Both the position numbers and the translations under genes were made by a program. The notes beneath the pieces were generated by a model. It did no database searches and was not told where the DNA came from. It saw nothing but the letters and a program-made list of their open reading frames with translations. A DNA stretch of 64,000 nucleotides from Flavobacterium sp. YJ01 (GTDB lineage: Bacteria; Bacteroidota; Bacteroidia; Flavobacteriales; Flavobacteriaceae): NCBI RefSeq assembly GCF_029320955.1, contig NZ_CP119757.1, positions 3,658,001 through 3,722,000 of the forward strand, given 5' to 3'. Shown here piece after piece: positions 42,351-51,201 of the stretch; within the stretch, counting starts at the first letter, position 1; each line of letters starts with the position of its first letter.

Positions 42351-42364
42351 TAGCTAAACCGATT

Positions 42365-42979
42365 TTACTTTCGGCATTTTGACATTTCTTTTGCAACAGC
42401 TATAGACTGAGGGTTTTCGGTCTTTTCTAATTCTGTAATAATGTTTTTATAATTGTGATCGTCTCGGTTTTGAGAGAGTTTTTTTGTGGCTTGAATTTCG
42501 TCAATTTCTATTTCAAAACCAAATATTCCTCTGGCTTCGCGCATTGTTTTTGCTGATAAATCTTCAACTCGAACAGGATTTTCAGAATTTGCTTCGTATT
42601 TGTCTACTAGCTTTTTTAATTGTTCAACCGAAGTTTCGTAATCGACAATTTTGATTTTTCCGTAAACATGTACGGCTATGTAATTCCATGTAGGAACATT
42701 CTCGTGATCGTACCAGGAAGAAGAAATGTAACTATGCGGACCGGTAAAAACCGCCAAAACCTGATCATTTGCTGCAAAACCTTCTGCCTGCGGATTCAGT
42801 TTTGAAATATGTCCTTGTAAAATTTCTTTTCCGTCTGAATTAATTTCAAGCTCGATCGGAATATGAGTTGCGCACAATTTTCCGTTTGTCTGATTAATCA
42901 AGATTCCAAAACTATTCTCTTTTAAAAAAGCTTTGATTTCTTCTTGATTTTCGTTTTTGTATAAATCTGGTGTATACAT
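42365..42979 (-). CDS. FMN-binding negative transcriptional regulator (PaiB-like)
   Basis: A 204-residue protein of the PaiB family, a split-barrel flavin-binding fold. Family segments: MYTPDLYKNENQEEIKAFLK, KLCATHIPIELE, FTGPHSYISSSWYDHENVPT (nearly invariant), WNYIAVHVYGKIKIVD and a terminal IAVAKEMSK. In Bacillus PaiB affects sporulation and protease genes; DNA binding is not evident here, so the regulator name is historical. Confidence 0.92.
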   Translation of the reverse strand: MYTPDLYKNENQEEIKAFLKENSFGILINQTNGKLCATHIPIELEINSDGKEILQGHISKLNPQAEGFAANDQVLAVFTGPHSYISSSWYDHENVPTWNYIAVHVYGKIKIVDYETSVEQLKKLVDKYEANSENPVRVEDLSAKTMREARGIFGFEIEIDEIQATKKLSQNRDDHNYKNIITELEKTENPQSIAVAKEMSKCRK

Positions 42980-42989
42980 TGTTGTTGAT

Positions 42990-43055
42990 ATTTGCCACGA
43001 ATTTCACAAATTTCCCCGAATTAAATTTGTGCTAATTAGTGAAATTTGTGTTTTA
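42990..43055. repeat. word-hairpin repeat, CACGAATT family (partly eroded)
   Basis: TTTGCCACGAATTTCACAAA at the left; CACAAATTTC pairs with GAAATTTGTG (43041-43050) at the right. The outer right arm that other family members have is missing. Confidence 0.65.
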
Positions 43056-44066
43056 AATCACATTCACTTCCGCTTCAATCTGAATTCCGAATTTTTCGAG
43101 AACGGTTTTCTGAACTTCTTTGGAAACTGCTAAAATTTCTTGTCCCGTTGCGTTTCCGTAATTTACTAAAACCAAAGCCTGATTTTTATGAACTCCAGCA
43201 TCGCCAAAACGTTTTCCTTTAAAACCAGCTTGTTCAATCAGCCAACCTGCAGGAACTTTTACTTCGGTTTCTGAAACTTCATAAAACTTCATTTCTGGGA
43301 ATTTTTGATGAATTTTCTCGAAATCAGATTTCAATAAAATCGGATTTTTAAAGAAACTTCCGCTGTTTCCTAATTCTTTCGGATCTGGCAATTTGCTTTG
43401 TCGAATGGCAATTACAGCATTGCTGACATCTTTTAAAGTTGGTTCGGAAATATTATTTTTTGCCAATTCAGCCAAAATATCTCCGTAAGAGGTATTGATT
43501 TTATGATTGCGTTTGGTCAATTTAAAAATAACCGAAGTTATAATATATTGGTCTTTTGCTTCGTGCTTGAAAATACTTTCGCGGTAGCCAAAATTACATT
43601 CAGCATTGTCGAAAGTTTTCATTTCCTGAGTTTCTATATTCATAGCTTCACAAGAAACAAACGTGTCTTTAATTTCGGTTCCGTAAGCGCCAATATTCTG
43701 AACTGGAGTTGTACCGACATTTCCAGGAATTAGAGACATATTTTCTAATCCGCCAAAATTATTGTCGATGGTATAAAGTACGAAATCGTGCCAAGTTTCG
43801 CCCGCCTGACTTTCTACCCAAACAAAATCGTCGTCTTCCTTTGTTATTTTTTTGCCTTTTAAATCGATATGAATTACCAAAGCGTCGATATCTTTCGTTA
43901 AAAGCATATTGCTTCCGCCGCCCAAAATAAACTTTTTCTCGTTTTTGTTTTCTGCTAAAACTGTTTTCAATTCAGCAATAGAATGAACGGCAACAAATTG
44001 TTTTGCACTGGCTTCAATGCCGAAAGTATTATATTTTTTTAAAGAAAAATTGGATTGGATTTCCAT
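43053..44066 (-). CDS. murB: UDP-N-acetylmuramate dehydrogenase
   Basis: A 337-residue FAD enzyme that reduces UDP-GlcNAc-enolpyruvate to UDP-MurNAc, the second committed step of peptidoglycan synthesis. FAD site: FILGGGSNMLLTKD and NVGTTPVQNIGAYG; YRESIFK (Tyr/Arg active-site segment); NSGSFFKNPIL with the catalytic Ser; GWLIEQAGFKGKRFGDAGVH. This is the long, type I form like E. coli. A TACTTTTG box lies at 44092-44099 on the minus strand. Confidence 0.97.
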   Translation of the reverse strand: MEIQSNFSLKKYNTFGIEASAKQFVAVHSIAELKTVLAENKNEKKFILGGGSNMLLTKDIDALVIHIDLKGKKITKEDDDFVWVESQAGETWHDFVLYTIDNNFGGLENMSLIPGNVGTTPVQNIGAYGTEIKDTFVSCEAMNIETQEMKTFDNAECNFGYRESIFKHEAKDQYIITSVIFKLTKRNHKINTSYGDILAELAKNNISEPTLKDVSNAVIAIRQSKLPDPKELGNSGSFFKNPILLKSDFEKIHQKFPEMKFYEVSETEVKVPAGWLIEQAGFKGKRFGDAGVHKNQALVLVNYGNATGQEILAVSKEVQKTVLEKFGIQIEAEVNVI

Positions 44067-44128
44067 AAATAAAAGGCTTTTTAATATAGTTCAAAAGTAT
44101 GAATTATAATTTATTTGTGGCTGTATTT

Positions 44129-44209
44129 TACCGCAAAGGCACAAAGTTTACGCAAAGTTCGCTAAGCTTTGCGTTCTTGGCGTAAATCTTAGCGGACTTT
44201 GCGTTTAAG
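44129..44209. repeat. word-hairpin repeat, CGCAAAG family, overlapping a stop codon
   Basis: TACGCAAAGTTCGCTAAG (44149-44166) pairs with CTTAGCGGACTTTGCGTT (44188-44205) at 16 of 18 positions. The left flank repeats GCAAAGG-CACAAAG. The right arm touches the stop codon of the glycosyltransferase gene. Confidence 0.7.
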
Positions 44210-45263
44210 TATCACGTAGATTAATCAATTCATGATATTTCTCCGAAATAATTTTCATGTTACTATCATAATTTGCGTTTTCTTCCACAAATTTTCTATT
44301 GCGAATAATCGTTTGATTTCTAGCTTCAGCATTTTCAAAAGACCAAATTAATTCATTGGCAAGCATTTCAATATCGTCGATTGTAATTAATTGCCCATTT
44401 TCTCGATGCGTAATCCAGCTTTGATTTCCCGGAATATCAGAAACCACGGGATAGCAATTGCAAGCCATTGCTTCAAATAAAGATGCCGAAACGCCCTCCG
44501 TAATAGGCATACTGATATAAATATTCGATTGCTGTAACAATTTAGGAAGTTCTGTATTCGGAATTCTTCCTGTAAATATCACTTTATTTTCGATTTGTAA
44601 ATCTTTCGCTAAATTTTTCAAATAGTGCAATCTTGTTCCGTCGCCAACAATCGTCAAAGAAAAATCAATTCCTTTTTGATGTAAAATTCCGAAAGCTTTT
44701 AAAATAGAATCGTGTCGGTATTCTGGCATTAAAGAACGTGTTACAATCGCTTCAATTTTGTTTGAATTATTTATAGAAGGAGTAAAAATCGATAAGTCAA
44801 TTCCTTTCGGAAGAACCAAAACTTTGTTCATGTCAACTCCAGATGCTTTCATGTGAATTGCCATGACAGGTCCCCAAGCGTGAATTAAATGCGCTTTCTC
44901 AAAAGCATATTTCTGAATGAATTTTTTAAAAGGATACAATGTAGATTCTTCAAGCCATAAATCGGTTCGGCCTTGCTGTGCGATTGCAATGGTTTTAGAA
45001 CCAGATATTGCTGCAAGAAAACCATAACTTGTAGTTCTTTCTGCAATAACCATGTCTGGTTTTTCTTTTTTAATGATTTTTCGAATGGAAATAGGAGCGA
45101 AGAAATACTCTAAAATACGTTTGAATCTATTTGTTTTCGAATTGTTTGGAGTTTGAAGTTCCCAAGTAATAATTTCGAAATCCCCAAATTCCTTTAAGCC
45201 TTTCATCCAAGTTATGGCGTCGGCGCGATAGGATTCTCCAAGAAAAAGTATTTTTCTTTTCAT
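44205..45263 (-). CDS. glycosyltransferase, GT4 family
   Basis: A 352-residue GT-B fold enzyme. N-terminal half: KILFLGESYRADAITWMKGL and KKEKPDMVIAERTTSYGFL. Donor half: SLTIVGDGTRLHYLKNLAKD, QIENKVIFTGRIPNTELPKL and ITEGVSASLFEAMACNCYPV with the E-x7-E type motif. It probably acts on a cell-surface glycan. I start at ATG 45263; an in-frame GTG at 45284 lies inside the adjacent hairpin repeat. Single gene. Confidence 0.9.
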   Translation of the reverse strand: MKRKILFLGESYRADAITWMKGLKEFGDFEIITWELQTPNNSKTNRFKRILEYFFAPISIRKIIKKEKPDMVIAERTTSYGFLAAISGSKTIAIAQQGRTDLWLEESTLYPFKKFIQKYAFEKAHLIHAWGPVMAIHMKASGVDMNKVLVLPKGIDLSIFTPSINNSNKIEAIVTRSLMPEYRHDSILKAFGILHQKGIDFSLTIVGDGTRLHYLKNLAKDLQIENKVIFTGRIPNTELPKLLQQSNIYISMPITEGVSASLFEAMACNCYPVVSDIPGNQSWITHRENGQLITIDDIEMLANELIWSFENAEARNQTIIRNRKFVEENANYDSNMKIISEKYHELINLRDT

Positions 45264-45276
45264 TTGGTTATTATTT

Positions 45277-45357
45277 TTTGCCACAGATTAAAAAGATTAA
45301 ATGGATTTTTGCTGTTGAGAAAAATAATCTGTGACAATCTTTTTAATCTGTGGCAAA
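45277..45357. repeat. word-hairpin repeat, CAGATTAAA family
   Basis: A perfect 22-bp inverted repeat: 45277-45298 (TTTGCCACAGATTAAAAAGA...) and 45336-45357. Inner words CAGATT and AATCTGTG recur. Between two co-directional genes. Confidence 0.82.
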
Positions 45358-45362
45358 TAAAA

Positions 45363-46040
45363 TTAAAATTCCTCAGTTTCTAAAGCGCGATTGATAAAAT
45401 GATTTAGAGGTTTTAAAGCAATAAGTTTTTTGCTCATTTTCTCTACGAAATCTTTCTTTGTCACTTCAGAAATGTCATAAACTTGGGTTGCGGTGAAGCT
45501 TTTCAATTTTAAAAACTCGATTGCTGGATGATCTTTTTCGTAACCACGAGGCGGATTTTTAAGCGAATTATTTTCGTTTACATCTAAACTTCCGAACTCT
45601 TTTTTAAAGTTTTTATCATTTAGGATTTCCTGTAAATCATCGTAGAAGAATGCAATTTCTTTTCGGACTTTCTTTAATTCGTCAGCATCTGGCGAATAAA
45701 ATCCTCCGGCAATAAAACTTGCACCTTTTTCGATATGAACATAATATCCTGAACGATTTGCGCCTTTTGCGCCAGCAGAAAGCCAAACGCCCAAATGTGC
45801 TTTGTACGGAGATTTGTCTTTAGAAAAACGAATATCACGATTAATTCTAAAGGTGCAATCTTTGATTTCAAGTAATTCTAATGAAGGATCGAGTGGTTTC
45901 ATTGCATCCAAAAAACCACTTACCAATTGGTGGTAATCTTTTTTGAAAATTTCATATCGTTTTTTATTTTCCTGAAACCATTCTCTATTGTTGTTTCTTT
46001 TTAAATCGTCTAAAAATTGCAATGATTCTTTAGTCAGCAT
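45363..46040 (-). CDS. DUF2461 family protein
   Basis: A 225-residue protein clearly of the DUF2461 (TIGR02453) family: LQFLDDLKRNNNREWFQENK at the N-terminus, FRINRDIRFSKDKSPYKAHL, SGYYVHIEKGASFIAGGFYS, and PPRGYEKDHPAIEFLKLKSF. Function unknown. No signal peptide. It sits between two hairpin repeats. Recognition of the family is firm. Confidence 0.92.
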   Translation of the reverse strand: MLTKESLQFLDDLKRNNNREWFQENKKRYEIFKKDYHQLVSGFLDAMKPLDPSLELLEIKDCTFRINRDIRFSKDKSPYKAHLGVWLSAGAKGANRSGYYVHIEKGASFIAGGFYSPDADELKKVRKEIAFFYDDLQEILNDKNFKKEFGSLDVNENNSLKNPPRGYEKDHPAIEFLKLKSFTATQVYDISEVTKKDFVEKMSKKLIALKPLNHFINRALETEEF

Positions 46041-46092
46041 AATCAGTTTTTTTATTGCAGTTAATGTTTGGGCTAATTTAATGATTTAGTTC

Positions 46093-46203
46093 GCCACGAA
46101 TTTCACGAATTTACACTAATTTTAATTGGTTATCGCTCAACTTTGACAAAGTTTAGAACTTTGTCAAAGTTTTTAATTCGTGTAAATTCGTGTAATTCGT
46201 GGC
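46093..46203. repeat. nested word-hairpin: CACGAATT family with an inserted AACTTTG hairpin
   Basis: Outer arms start GCCACGAATTTCACGAATTT (46093) and end with its near-complement at 46203 (about 28 of 31 match). In the loop sits a second hairpin, AACTTTGACAAAGTT (46139-46153) and AACTTTGTCAAAGTT (46157-46171). These arms are perfect complements across TAG, and each is almost self-complementary. Confidence 0.82.
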
Positions 46204-46212
46204 AAAAAAACT

Positions 46213-47292
46213 TTATAAATTAAATATTTTATAACTCTGATGTGTCGATTTTACAATTGCCTCAGTTCTTTCTGGATGTGTGTCAGAAATAAAAAGCTGG
46301 CCGAATGTTTCGCTGTTTACCATTTCTACAATTTTGGCAACACGAGTTTCATCCAATTTATCAAAAATGTCATCAAATAAGAGAATTGGTTTTACACCGC
46401 TTTGTTTTTTCAGAAACTCAAATTGAGCCAATTTTAAAGCAATTAGAAAAGATTTCTGCTGTCCTTGCGATCCGAATTTTTTTATCGGATGCGAATCAAT
46501 TTCAAAAGACAGATCATCTTTATGAATTCCGACCGTTGTATATTGAAGTGCACGATCTTTATTGATGTTCTCCTGTAAAAGCACTAATAAATCCTTTTGA
46601 AACAAATGACTTTCGTAGACCAATTGCACGCTTTCTTCAGATCCTGTTATGGCTTGGTGGTGTCTATTAAATATAGGTATAAATTGTTCTAGAAATTCTT
46701 TTCGTTTTTCAAAAATCGATTTTCCATAACCTTGCAATTGCTCATTATATATAGACAAGGTATCATTGTCGAAAACATGATTCAAAGCAAAATATTTTAA
46801 AAGTGCATTTCGCTGCGTAATTACTTTTTGATACGCTATTAATTCGTGCAGATAATTAGCGTCCAATTGCGAAATAACGCTGTCCATAAATTTTCGGCGG
46901 GTTTCGCTGCCTTCTACAATTAAATCTCTATCGGCTGGCGAAATAATAACTAATGGAATAAAACCAATATGATCTGAGAATTTATCGTACGCTTTTCCAT
47001 TTCGCTTCAAGACCTTTTTTTGTCCTTTTTTTAAACTGCAAACAATTTGCTCTGCTCTTTCATTTTTCTCCAATTCGGCATCAATTACAAAAAACTCTTC
47101 GCCATGTTTGATGTTTTGAACAGCCAATGGATTAAAATAACTTTTTCCGTATGCCAAATGATAAATAGCATCGAGCACATTGGTTTTTCCAATACCATTT
47201 TTTCCCACAAAACAGTTGATTTTGATGTCGAAATCAAAACTTGCTTCAGAAAAGTTTTTATAATTGAATAAAGATATTTTGTTTAAATGCAT
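46213..47292 (-). CDS. recF: DNA replication and repair protein RecF
   Basis: A 359-residue SMC-like ATPase that loads RecA at gaps with RecO and RecR. Walker [21 protein letters not shown] (about 27-46). RecF signature [23 protein letters not shown]-type signature region [20 protein letters not shown] and Walker [17 protein letters not shown]. Full length. It is not next to dnaA or dnaN in this window, as is usual in Bacteroidota. Divergent from the TPR gene. Confidence 0.95.
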   Translation of the reverse strand: MHLNKISLFNYKNFSEASFDFDIKINCFVGKNGIGKTNVLDAIYHLAYGKSYFNPLAVQNIKHGEEFFVIDAELEKNERAEQIVCSLKKGQKKVLKRNGKAYDKFSDHIGFIPLVIISPADRDLIVEGSETRRKFMDSVISQLDANYLHELIAYQKVITQRNALLKYFALNHVFDNDTLSIYNEQLQGYGKSIFEKRKEFLEQFIPIFNRHHQAITGSEESVQLVYESHLFQKDLLVLLQENINKDRALQYTTVGIHKDDLSFEIDSHPIKKFGSQGQQKSFLIALKLAQFEFLKKQSGVKPILLFDDIFDKLDETRVAKIVEMVNSETFGQLFISDTHPERTEAIVKSTHQSYKIFNL

Positions 47293-47357
47293 TTTAGAAA
47301 GACCTTATAAAAAAGATAAAGTTTGAAATTTTGCGTCAATTCTTTGTTTATTCTTCT

Positions 47358-47431
47358 GCCACAGATTATAATGATTGAAAAGGATTTTTTTTAAAAGCTT
47401 TTAATCTGTGAAAATCTGTGAAATCTGAGAC
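47358..47431. repeat. word-hairpin repeat, CAGATTAAA family
   Basis: GCCACAGATTATAATGATTG on the left, AATCTGTGAAAATCTGTGAA on the right. Imperfect arms; the right side repeats AATCTGTGAA twice in tandem. Confidence 0.65.
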
Positions 47432-47633
47432 TAAAAATAAATTTTTTAGTTTTGAGAAAGTTGATTTGAATTGAGGGTGCAAATTACCGAAAAATATCGA
47501 TATAATTGGCTTTAGAGCAATTCTCGGCTGATTTATTTTAGCGCTTTCGCGAAAGGAAAAACGAATAACAAAAATAATTCCTTTAAATAAGTGATAAAAT
47601 TGAAATTTTTTACCTCAGTTTCAAGAAAAATTT

Positions 47634-47641
47634 TATTTTTG
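47634..47641 (+). promoter_or_regulatory. promoter -7 box of the TPR gene
   Basis: TATTTTTG, a TAnnTTTG match, 22 bp before the start codon. Confidence 0.5.
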
Positions 47642-47663
47642 CCGTTCACTAAATAAATTTTAA

Positions 47664-48443
47664 ATGGCAACTTACAATAAAAGAGGATATAAGACACCAA
47701 AAGAAAAGGAAGTAAAAGAGGTTACTGAAGAACAACAAGTGGTTATTGACGAAAAAGACAGCACAACAGCTAGTGTTTTCTCAAAACTAGATGAGACAGC
47801 TTCAAAAACTGAGGATTGGGTGGCTAAAAATCAAAAAATCATTATTGGTTTAGTGGCTGGTTTTGCTGTTGTTACAATTGGATATTTGGCTTACCAAAGA
47901 TTTATTGCAAATCCAAAACAAGAAGAAGCTGCAAGTGAAATGTTTGTTGCGCAACAAAACTTTGAAAAAGCTGTAAATGGTGTTTCTAGCGATTCATTGT
48001 TCAAATTATCATTAAACGGTTCAGAAGGAAAATTCGGATTTATCAAAATCGCTGACGAATATTCTGGAACAGATGCTGGAAATTTAGCAAACTATTACGC
48101 TGGTATCGCTTATTTAAATACAGGTAAATTTGATGAGGCAATTAAATATTTAGGTGAATTTAAATCTGAAGACGTAATCTTAAGCGCTTTAGCTAAAGGT
48201 GCAACTGGTGATGCTTATTCTCAAAAAAATCAGCAAAAAGAAGCTTTAGATTTTTATGTAAAAGCTGCTGAATCTAATAAAAATGATTTTACAACGCCTC
48301 GTTTCTTATTAAAAGCGGCTAAAACTGCTTTAGCTTTAGGGCAGAAAGAAGATGCTTTGAAATATTTAAATGATATCAAAGACAATTACGATACTGCGCC
48401 AGAAGCAGCATCAGTTGATGCTTTGATTGGATTAGCGCAATAA
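47664..48443 (+). CDS. membrane-anchored tetratricopeptide-repeat protein
   Basis: A 259-residue protein with a charged cytoplasmic N-terminus (about 1-55), one transmembrane helix (IIIGLVAGFAVVTIGYLAYQ, about 59-78), then TPR-like helices on the far side (GNLANYYAGIAYLNTGKFDE, AKGATGDAYSQKNQQKEALD). The layout resembles YfgM (TPR_21), which works beside the SecYEG translocon and periplasmic chaperones. That equivalence is suggestive only. Followed by ribH after a word repeat. Confidence 0.78.
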   Translation: MATYNKRGYKTPKEKEVKEVTEEQQVVIDEKDSTTASVFSKLDETASKTEDWVAKNQKIIIGLVAGFAVVTIGYLAYQRFIANPKQEEAASEMFVAQQNFEKAVNGVSSDSLFKLSLNGSEGKFGFIKIADEYSGTDAGNLANYYAGIAYLNTGKFDEAIKYLGEFKSEDVILSALAKGATGDAYSQKNQQKEALDFYVKAAESNKNDFTTPRFLLKAAKTALALGQKEDALKYLNDIKDNYDTAPEAASVDALIGLAQ

Positions 48444-48456
48444 TTATTATTATAGA

Positions 48457-48520
48457 GTTCAGATTTTAGATTTTAGATTTGTATTTTTACAATCTGAAAT
48501 CAAAATTCTAAAATCTTAAA
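48457..48520. repeat. word-hairpin repeat, TTAGATTT family
   Basis: TTCAGATTTTAGATTTTAGA, then a TTTT turn, then the complement TACAATCTGAAATCAAAATT and CTAAAATCTT. Shares its words with 28100-28133. Confidence 0.7.
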
Positions 48521-48528
48521 TATAAAAG

Positions 48529-49101
48529 ATGGCTACTGAAAATAAAAATCTATCAGAATACGATAAAAACACAATCCCAAATGCGAAAGACTTTCGATTT
48601 GGGATTGTTGTTTCTGAATGGAATGATACTATAACAGAAGGACTTTATAATGGCGCATTTGATGCATTAATTGATTGCGAAGTTCCTGCTCAGCAAATTA
48701 TTCGCTGGAATGTTCCAGGAAGTTTTGAATTAATTTATGGAGCAAAAAAAATGCTTCAAACCCAAAATGTTGATGCGGTTATCGTAATTGGATGCGTAAT
48801 TCAAGGACAAACAAAACATTTTGATTTTGTTTGCGAAGGTGTAACGCAAGGAATTAAAGATCTTAATGTTCAAACGGATATTCCTGTTATTTTCTGTGTT
48901 TTAACAGACAACAACATGCAGCAGTCAATTGATAGAAGTGGCGGTGTTCACGGAAACAAAGGAACTGAAGCAGCAATTGCCGCAATTAAAATGGCTTATA
49001 TTCGTCAGCAAGCTTCTATAGCACATGCTTACAATCAGCCGTTGCTAACTTCAGGAGCGCTTCAAATTGAAGATTCTCCTAGGAAAATTGAGAACGAGTA
49101 A
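48529..49101 (+). CDS. ribH: 6,7-dimethyl-8-ribityllumazine synthase
   Basis: A 190-residue enzyme of the penultimate step of riboflavin synthesis. Motifs: RFGIVVSEWNDTITEGLYNG, WNVPGSFELIYGAKKM, VIVIGCVIQGQTKHFDFVCE, VIFCVLTDNNMQQSIDRSGG, and GNKGTEAAIAAIKMA. Catalytic His is in the TKHFDF segment. About 30 residues longer than E. coli RibE, with extra tails at both ends, as in other Bacteroidota. No FMN riboswitch is seen upstream. Confidence 0.96.
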   Translation: MATENKNLSEYDKNTIPNAKDFRFGIVVSEWNDTITEGLYNGAFDALIDCEVPAQQIIRWNVPGSFELIYGAKKMLQTQNVDAVIVIGCVIQGQTKHFDFVCEGVTQGIKDLNVQTDIPVIFCVLTDNNMQQSIDRSGGVHGNKGTEAAIAAIKMAYIRQQASIAHAYNQPLLTSGALQIEDSPRKIENE

Positions 49102-49124
49102 AACACATTTGTTTTAAAAATATT

Positions 49125-49160
49125 AAAACCTATACTGTGTCATAACGGTATAGGTTTTTT
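49125..49160 (+). terminator. ribH terminator
   Basis: AAAACCTATAC (49125-49135) pairs perfectly with GTATAGGTTTT (49148-49158), followed by more T residues. Confidence 0.9.
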
Positions 49161-49207
49161 TATTTTTTTTATGATTATTCTTATTCTGAAAGCCAATCAA
49201 AATTTAC

Positions 49208-49215
49208 TAAATTTG
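49208..49215 (+). promoter_or_regulatory. mutL promoter, -7 box
   Basis: TAAATTTG, a TAnnTTTG match, 51 bp before the mutL ATG and after the ribH terminator. Confidence 0.5.
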
Positions 49216-49266
49216 TACTTCTTGGTTTCTAAAACCTAAACTAATCTTTAAAACTTTTTTTGCTTA

Positions 49267-51201
49267 ATGTCGAGTATTATTCAATTGCTTCCTGATCACG
49301 TTGCTAACCAAATTGCTGCTGGAGAAGTGGTTCAAAGACCAGCTTCTGTGGTAAAAGAATTGTTAGAAAACGCTGTTGATGCAAAAGCAACTGATATTAA
49401 ATTGATCATCAAAGATGCTGGTAAATCTTTGGTGCAAGTTATAGATAATGGTATCGGAATGACTGTTACAGATGCACGTTTGTGTTTTGCGCGTCATGCT
49501 ACTTCAAAAATTCGTCAGGCAGAAGATTTGTTTTCGCTTGGAACAAAAGGTTTTCGTGGAGAAGCTCTAGCTTCTATTGCGGCGATTGCGCACATGGAAA
49601 TGAAAACCAAACAAGACCAAGATGAACTCGGAACGCACATTGTTATTGAAGGAAGTAAATTTGTTTCGCAAGAAGTAGCAGTTTTGCCAAAAGGAACTTC
49701 ATTTGCGGTTAAGAACTTATTTTTTAATATTCCCGCTCGTCGTAATTTCTTAAAATCCGATACGGTTGAGTTTCGCCATGTAATGGATGAATTTCAGCGT
49801 GTGGCATTGGCGCATCCGAATATTCATTTTAGTTTTTATCATAACGGAAGTGAATTATATAATCTTCCTGCGGCTGGCTATCGCCAGAGAATTGTGGGAA
49901 TCATGTCTGGGAAAACCAATGAGAAATTAGTTCCTGTAAGCGAAGAAACAGATATTATAAGTATTCAAGGTTTTGTTTGTAAACCAGAATTTGCAAAGAA
50001 AAATAGAGGAGAGCAGTTCTTTTTTGTAAACGATCGTTTTATAAAAAGCGGTTACTTGCATCATGCGGTAATGGCTGCTTATGACGGATTATTGAAAGAT
50101 GGTTCTCAACCAAGTTATTTCTTGTATTTGCAAGTTCCGCCAAACACAATTGATATCAATATACATCCGACGAAAACAGAAATTAAGTTTGATGACGAAT
50201 CGGCTCTGTATGCAATTTTAAGAGCTTCAATCAAACATAGTTTAGGGCAATTTAATGTTGCTCCAGTTTTAGATTTTGATCGAGATGCTAATTTAGATAC
50301 GCCATATCATTACAAAGATATGGAAGCAGAAACGCCAACTATTCAAGTAGATGGAACTTTTAATCCGTTTACAGATGATAAGACTAATCAGCATTATGCG
50401 AAATCTAGCTCTGGAAATAGTTATAGTTCAGGTTCTTCTTCCTCTCCGTCAGGTTCGTCTTATTCGGGATCTTCATATTCTGGATATTCCAAACGTGTAG
50501 AACCAACTGCAAGTTGGGAGAGTTTATACGTTGGTTTGGATACAGAAAATCCTGAAGCTATAGAAAGTTCGCCATTTACATTCGAAAATGAAGAAGTAAC
50601 CTCTTCATTATTTAATGATGATGAAATTGAACAATCAACTCAAAAAACGTATCAAATTCATAAAAAATACATTGTTTCGCCAATAAAATCGGGAATGGTT
50701 ATTGTTGATCAACAACGTGCGCATCAACGAATTTTGTACGAACAATTTTTGTTGAATATGACGGTTAATCAAGCGTCGAGCCAGCAATTGCTTTTTCCGT
50801 TAGATTTATTTTATTCGGCAACCGAAATGAAATTGATTGAAGAATTAAAACCTTCATTAGAAACAACAGGTTTTGTCTTTGATGAAAGTAAAACTGATCA
50901 TATTGTGGTTTCTGGAATTCCTGTAAATATTACAGAAAGCGAAGTTTCTCTAGTAATAGAACAATTGTTGAGTGACTTGCAAGACGGAATTCCTGCAAGC
51001 AGTTACAGTCAAAACGATACCATTGCCAAATCGATGGCGAAAAGTTTAGCGGTTAAAACGGGATCTTATTTAACCGAAAAAGAACAAGATAATTTAGTAA
51101 ACGGTTTGTTTGCTTGCAAAGATCCAAATATTTCACCTTTTCAAAAACCAACTTTCATCACTATGCGTGTGGAAGATATAGATAAAAAGTTTGCCTTATG
51201 A
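49267..51201 (+). CDS. mutL: DNA mismatch repair protein MutL
   Basis: A 644-residue GHKL ATPase. N-terminal ATPase motifs: GEVVQRPASVVKELLENAVD, DNGIGM, KGFRGEALASIAAIAH; the transducer domain has PTKTEIKFDD. The linker (about 360-410) holds a Ser/Gly/Tyr low-complexity stretch (SSSGNSYSSGSSSSPSGSSY...). In the C-terminal domain the endonuclease site DQHAxxERxxxE appears as DQQRAHQRILYE, and the CPHGRP zinc motif is replaced by SPFQKPTF. The nicking activity is therefore probably weak or absent. The stop overlaps the next start by 4 bp. Confidence 0.95.
   Translation: MSSIIQLLPDHVANQIAAGEVVQRPASVVKELLENAVDAKATDIKLIIKDAGKSLVQVIDNGIGMTVTDARLCFARHATSKIRQAEDLFSLGTKGFRGEALASIAAIAHMEMKTKQDQDELGTHIVIEGSKFVSQEVAVLPKGTSFAVKNLFFNIPARRNFLKSDTVEFRHVMDEFQRVALAHPNIHFSFYHNGSELYNLPAAGYRQRIVGIMSGKTNEKLVPVSEETDIISIQGFVCKPEFAKKNRGEQFFFVNDRFIKSGYLHHAVMAAYDGLLKDGSQPSYFLYLQVPPNTIDINIHPTKTEIKFDDESALYAILRASIKHSLGQFNVAPVLDFDRDANLDTPYHYKDMEAETPTIQVDGTFNPFTDDKTNQHYAKSSSGNSYSSGSSSSPSGSSYSGSSYSGYSKRVEPTASWESLYVGLDTENPEAIESSPFTFENEEVTSSLFNDDEIEQSTQKTYQIHKKYIVSPIKSGMVIVDQQRAHQRILYEQFLLNMTVNQASSQQLLFPLDLFYSATEMKLIEELKPSLETTGFVFDESKTDHIVVSGIPVNITESEVSLVIEQLLSDLQDGIPASSYSQNDTIAKSMAKSLAVKTGSYLTEKEQDNLVNGLFACKDPNISPFQKPTFITMRVEDIDKKFAL

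Larger units (their letters stand above)
47293..47663. other. intergenic region, recF / TPR protein (divergent)
   Basis: A 371-bp spacer. Holds a CAGATT-family hairpin (47358-47431) and a TATTTTTG box (47634-47641) 22 bp before the TPR gene. No ORF worth reporting. Confidence 0.5.

Noticed and set aside
45264..45284. GTG start of the GT4 enzyme at 45284
   Set aside because: It is part of the CAGATTAAA hairpin arm, and the extra seven residues (AKNNNQ-type) are unlike the family start.
48444..48528. FMN riboswitch upstream of ribH
   Set aside because: No RFN element sequence; the spacer is filled by the TTAGATTT word hairpin.
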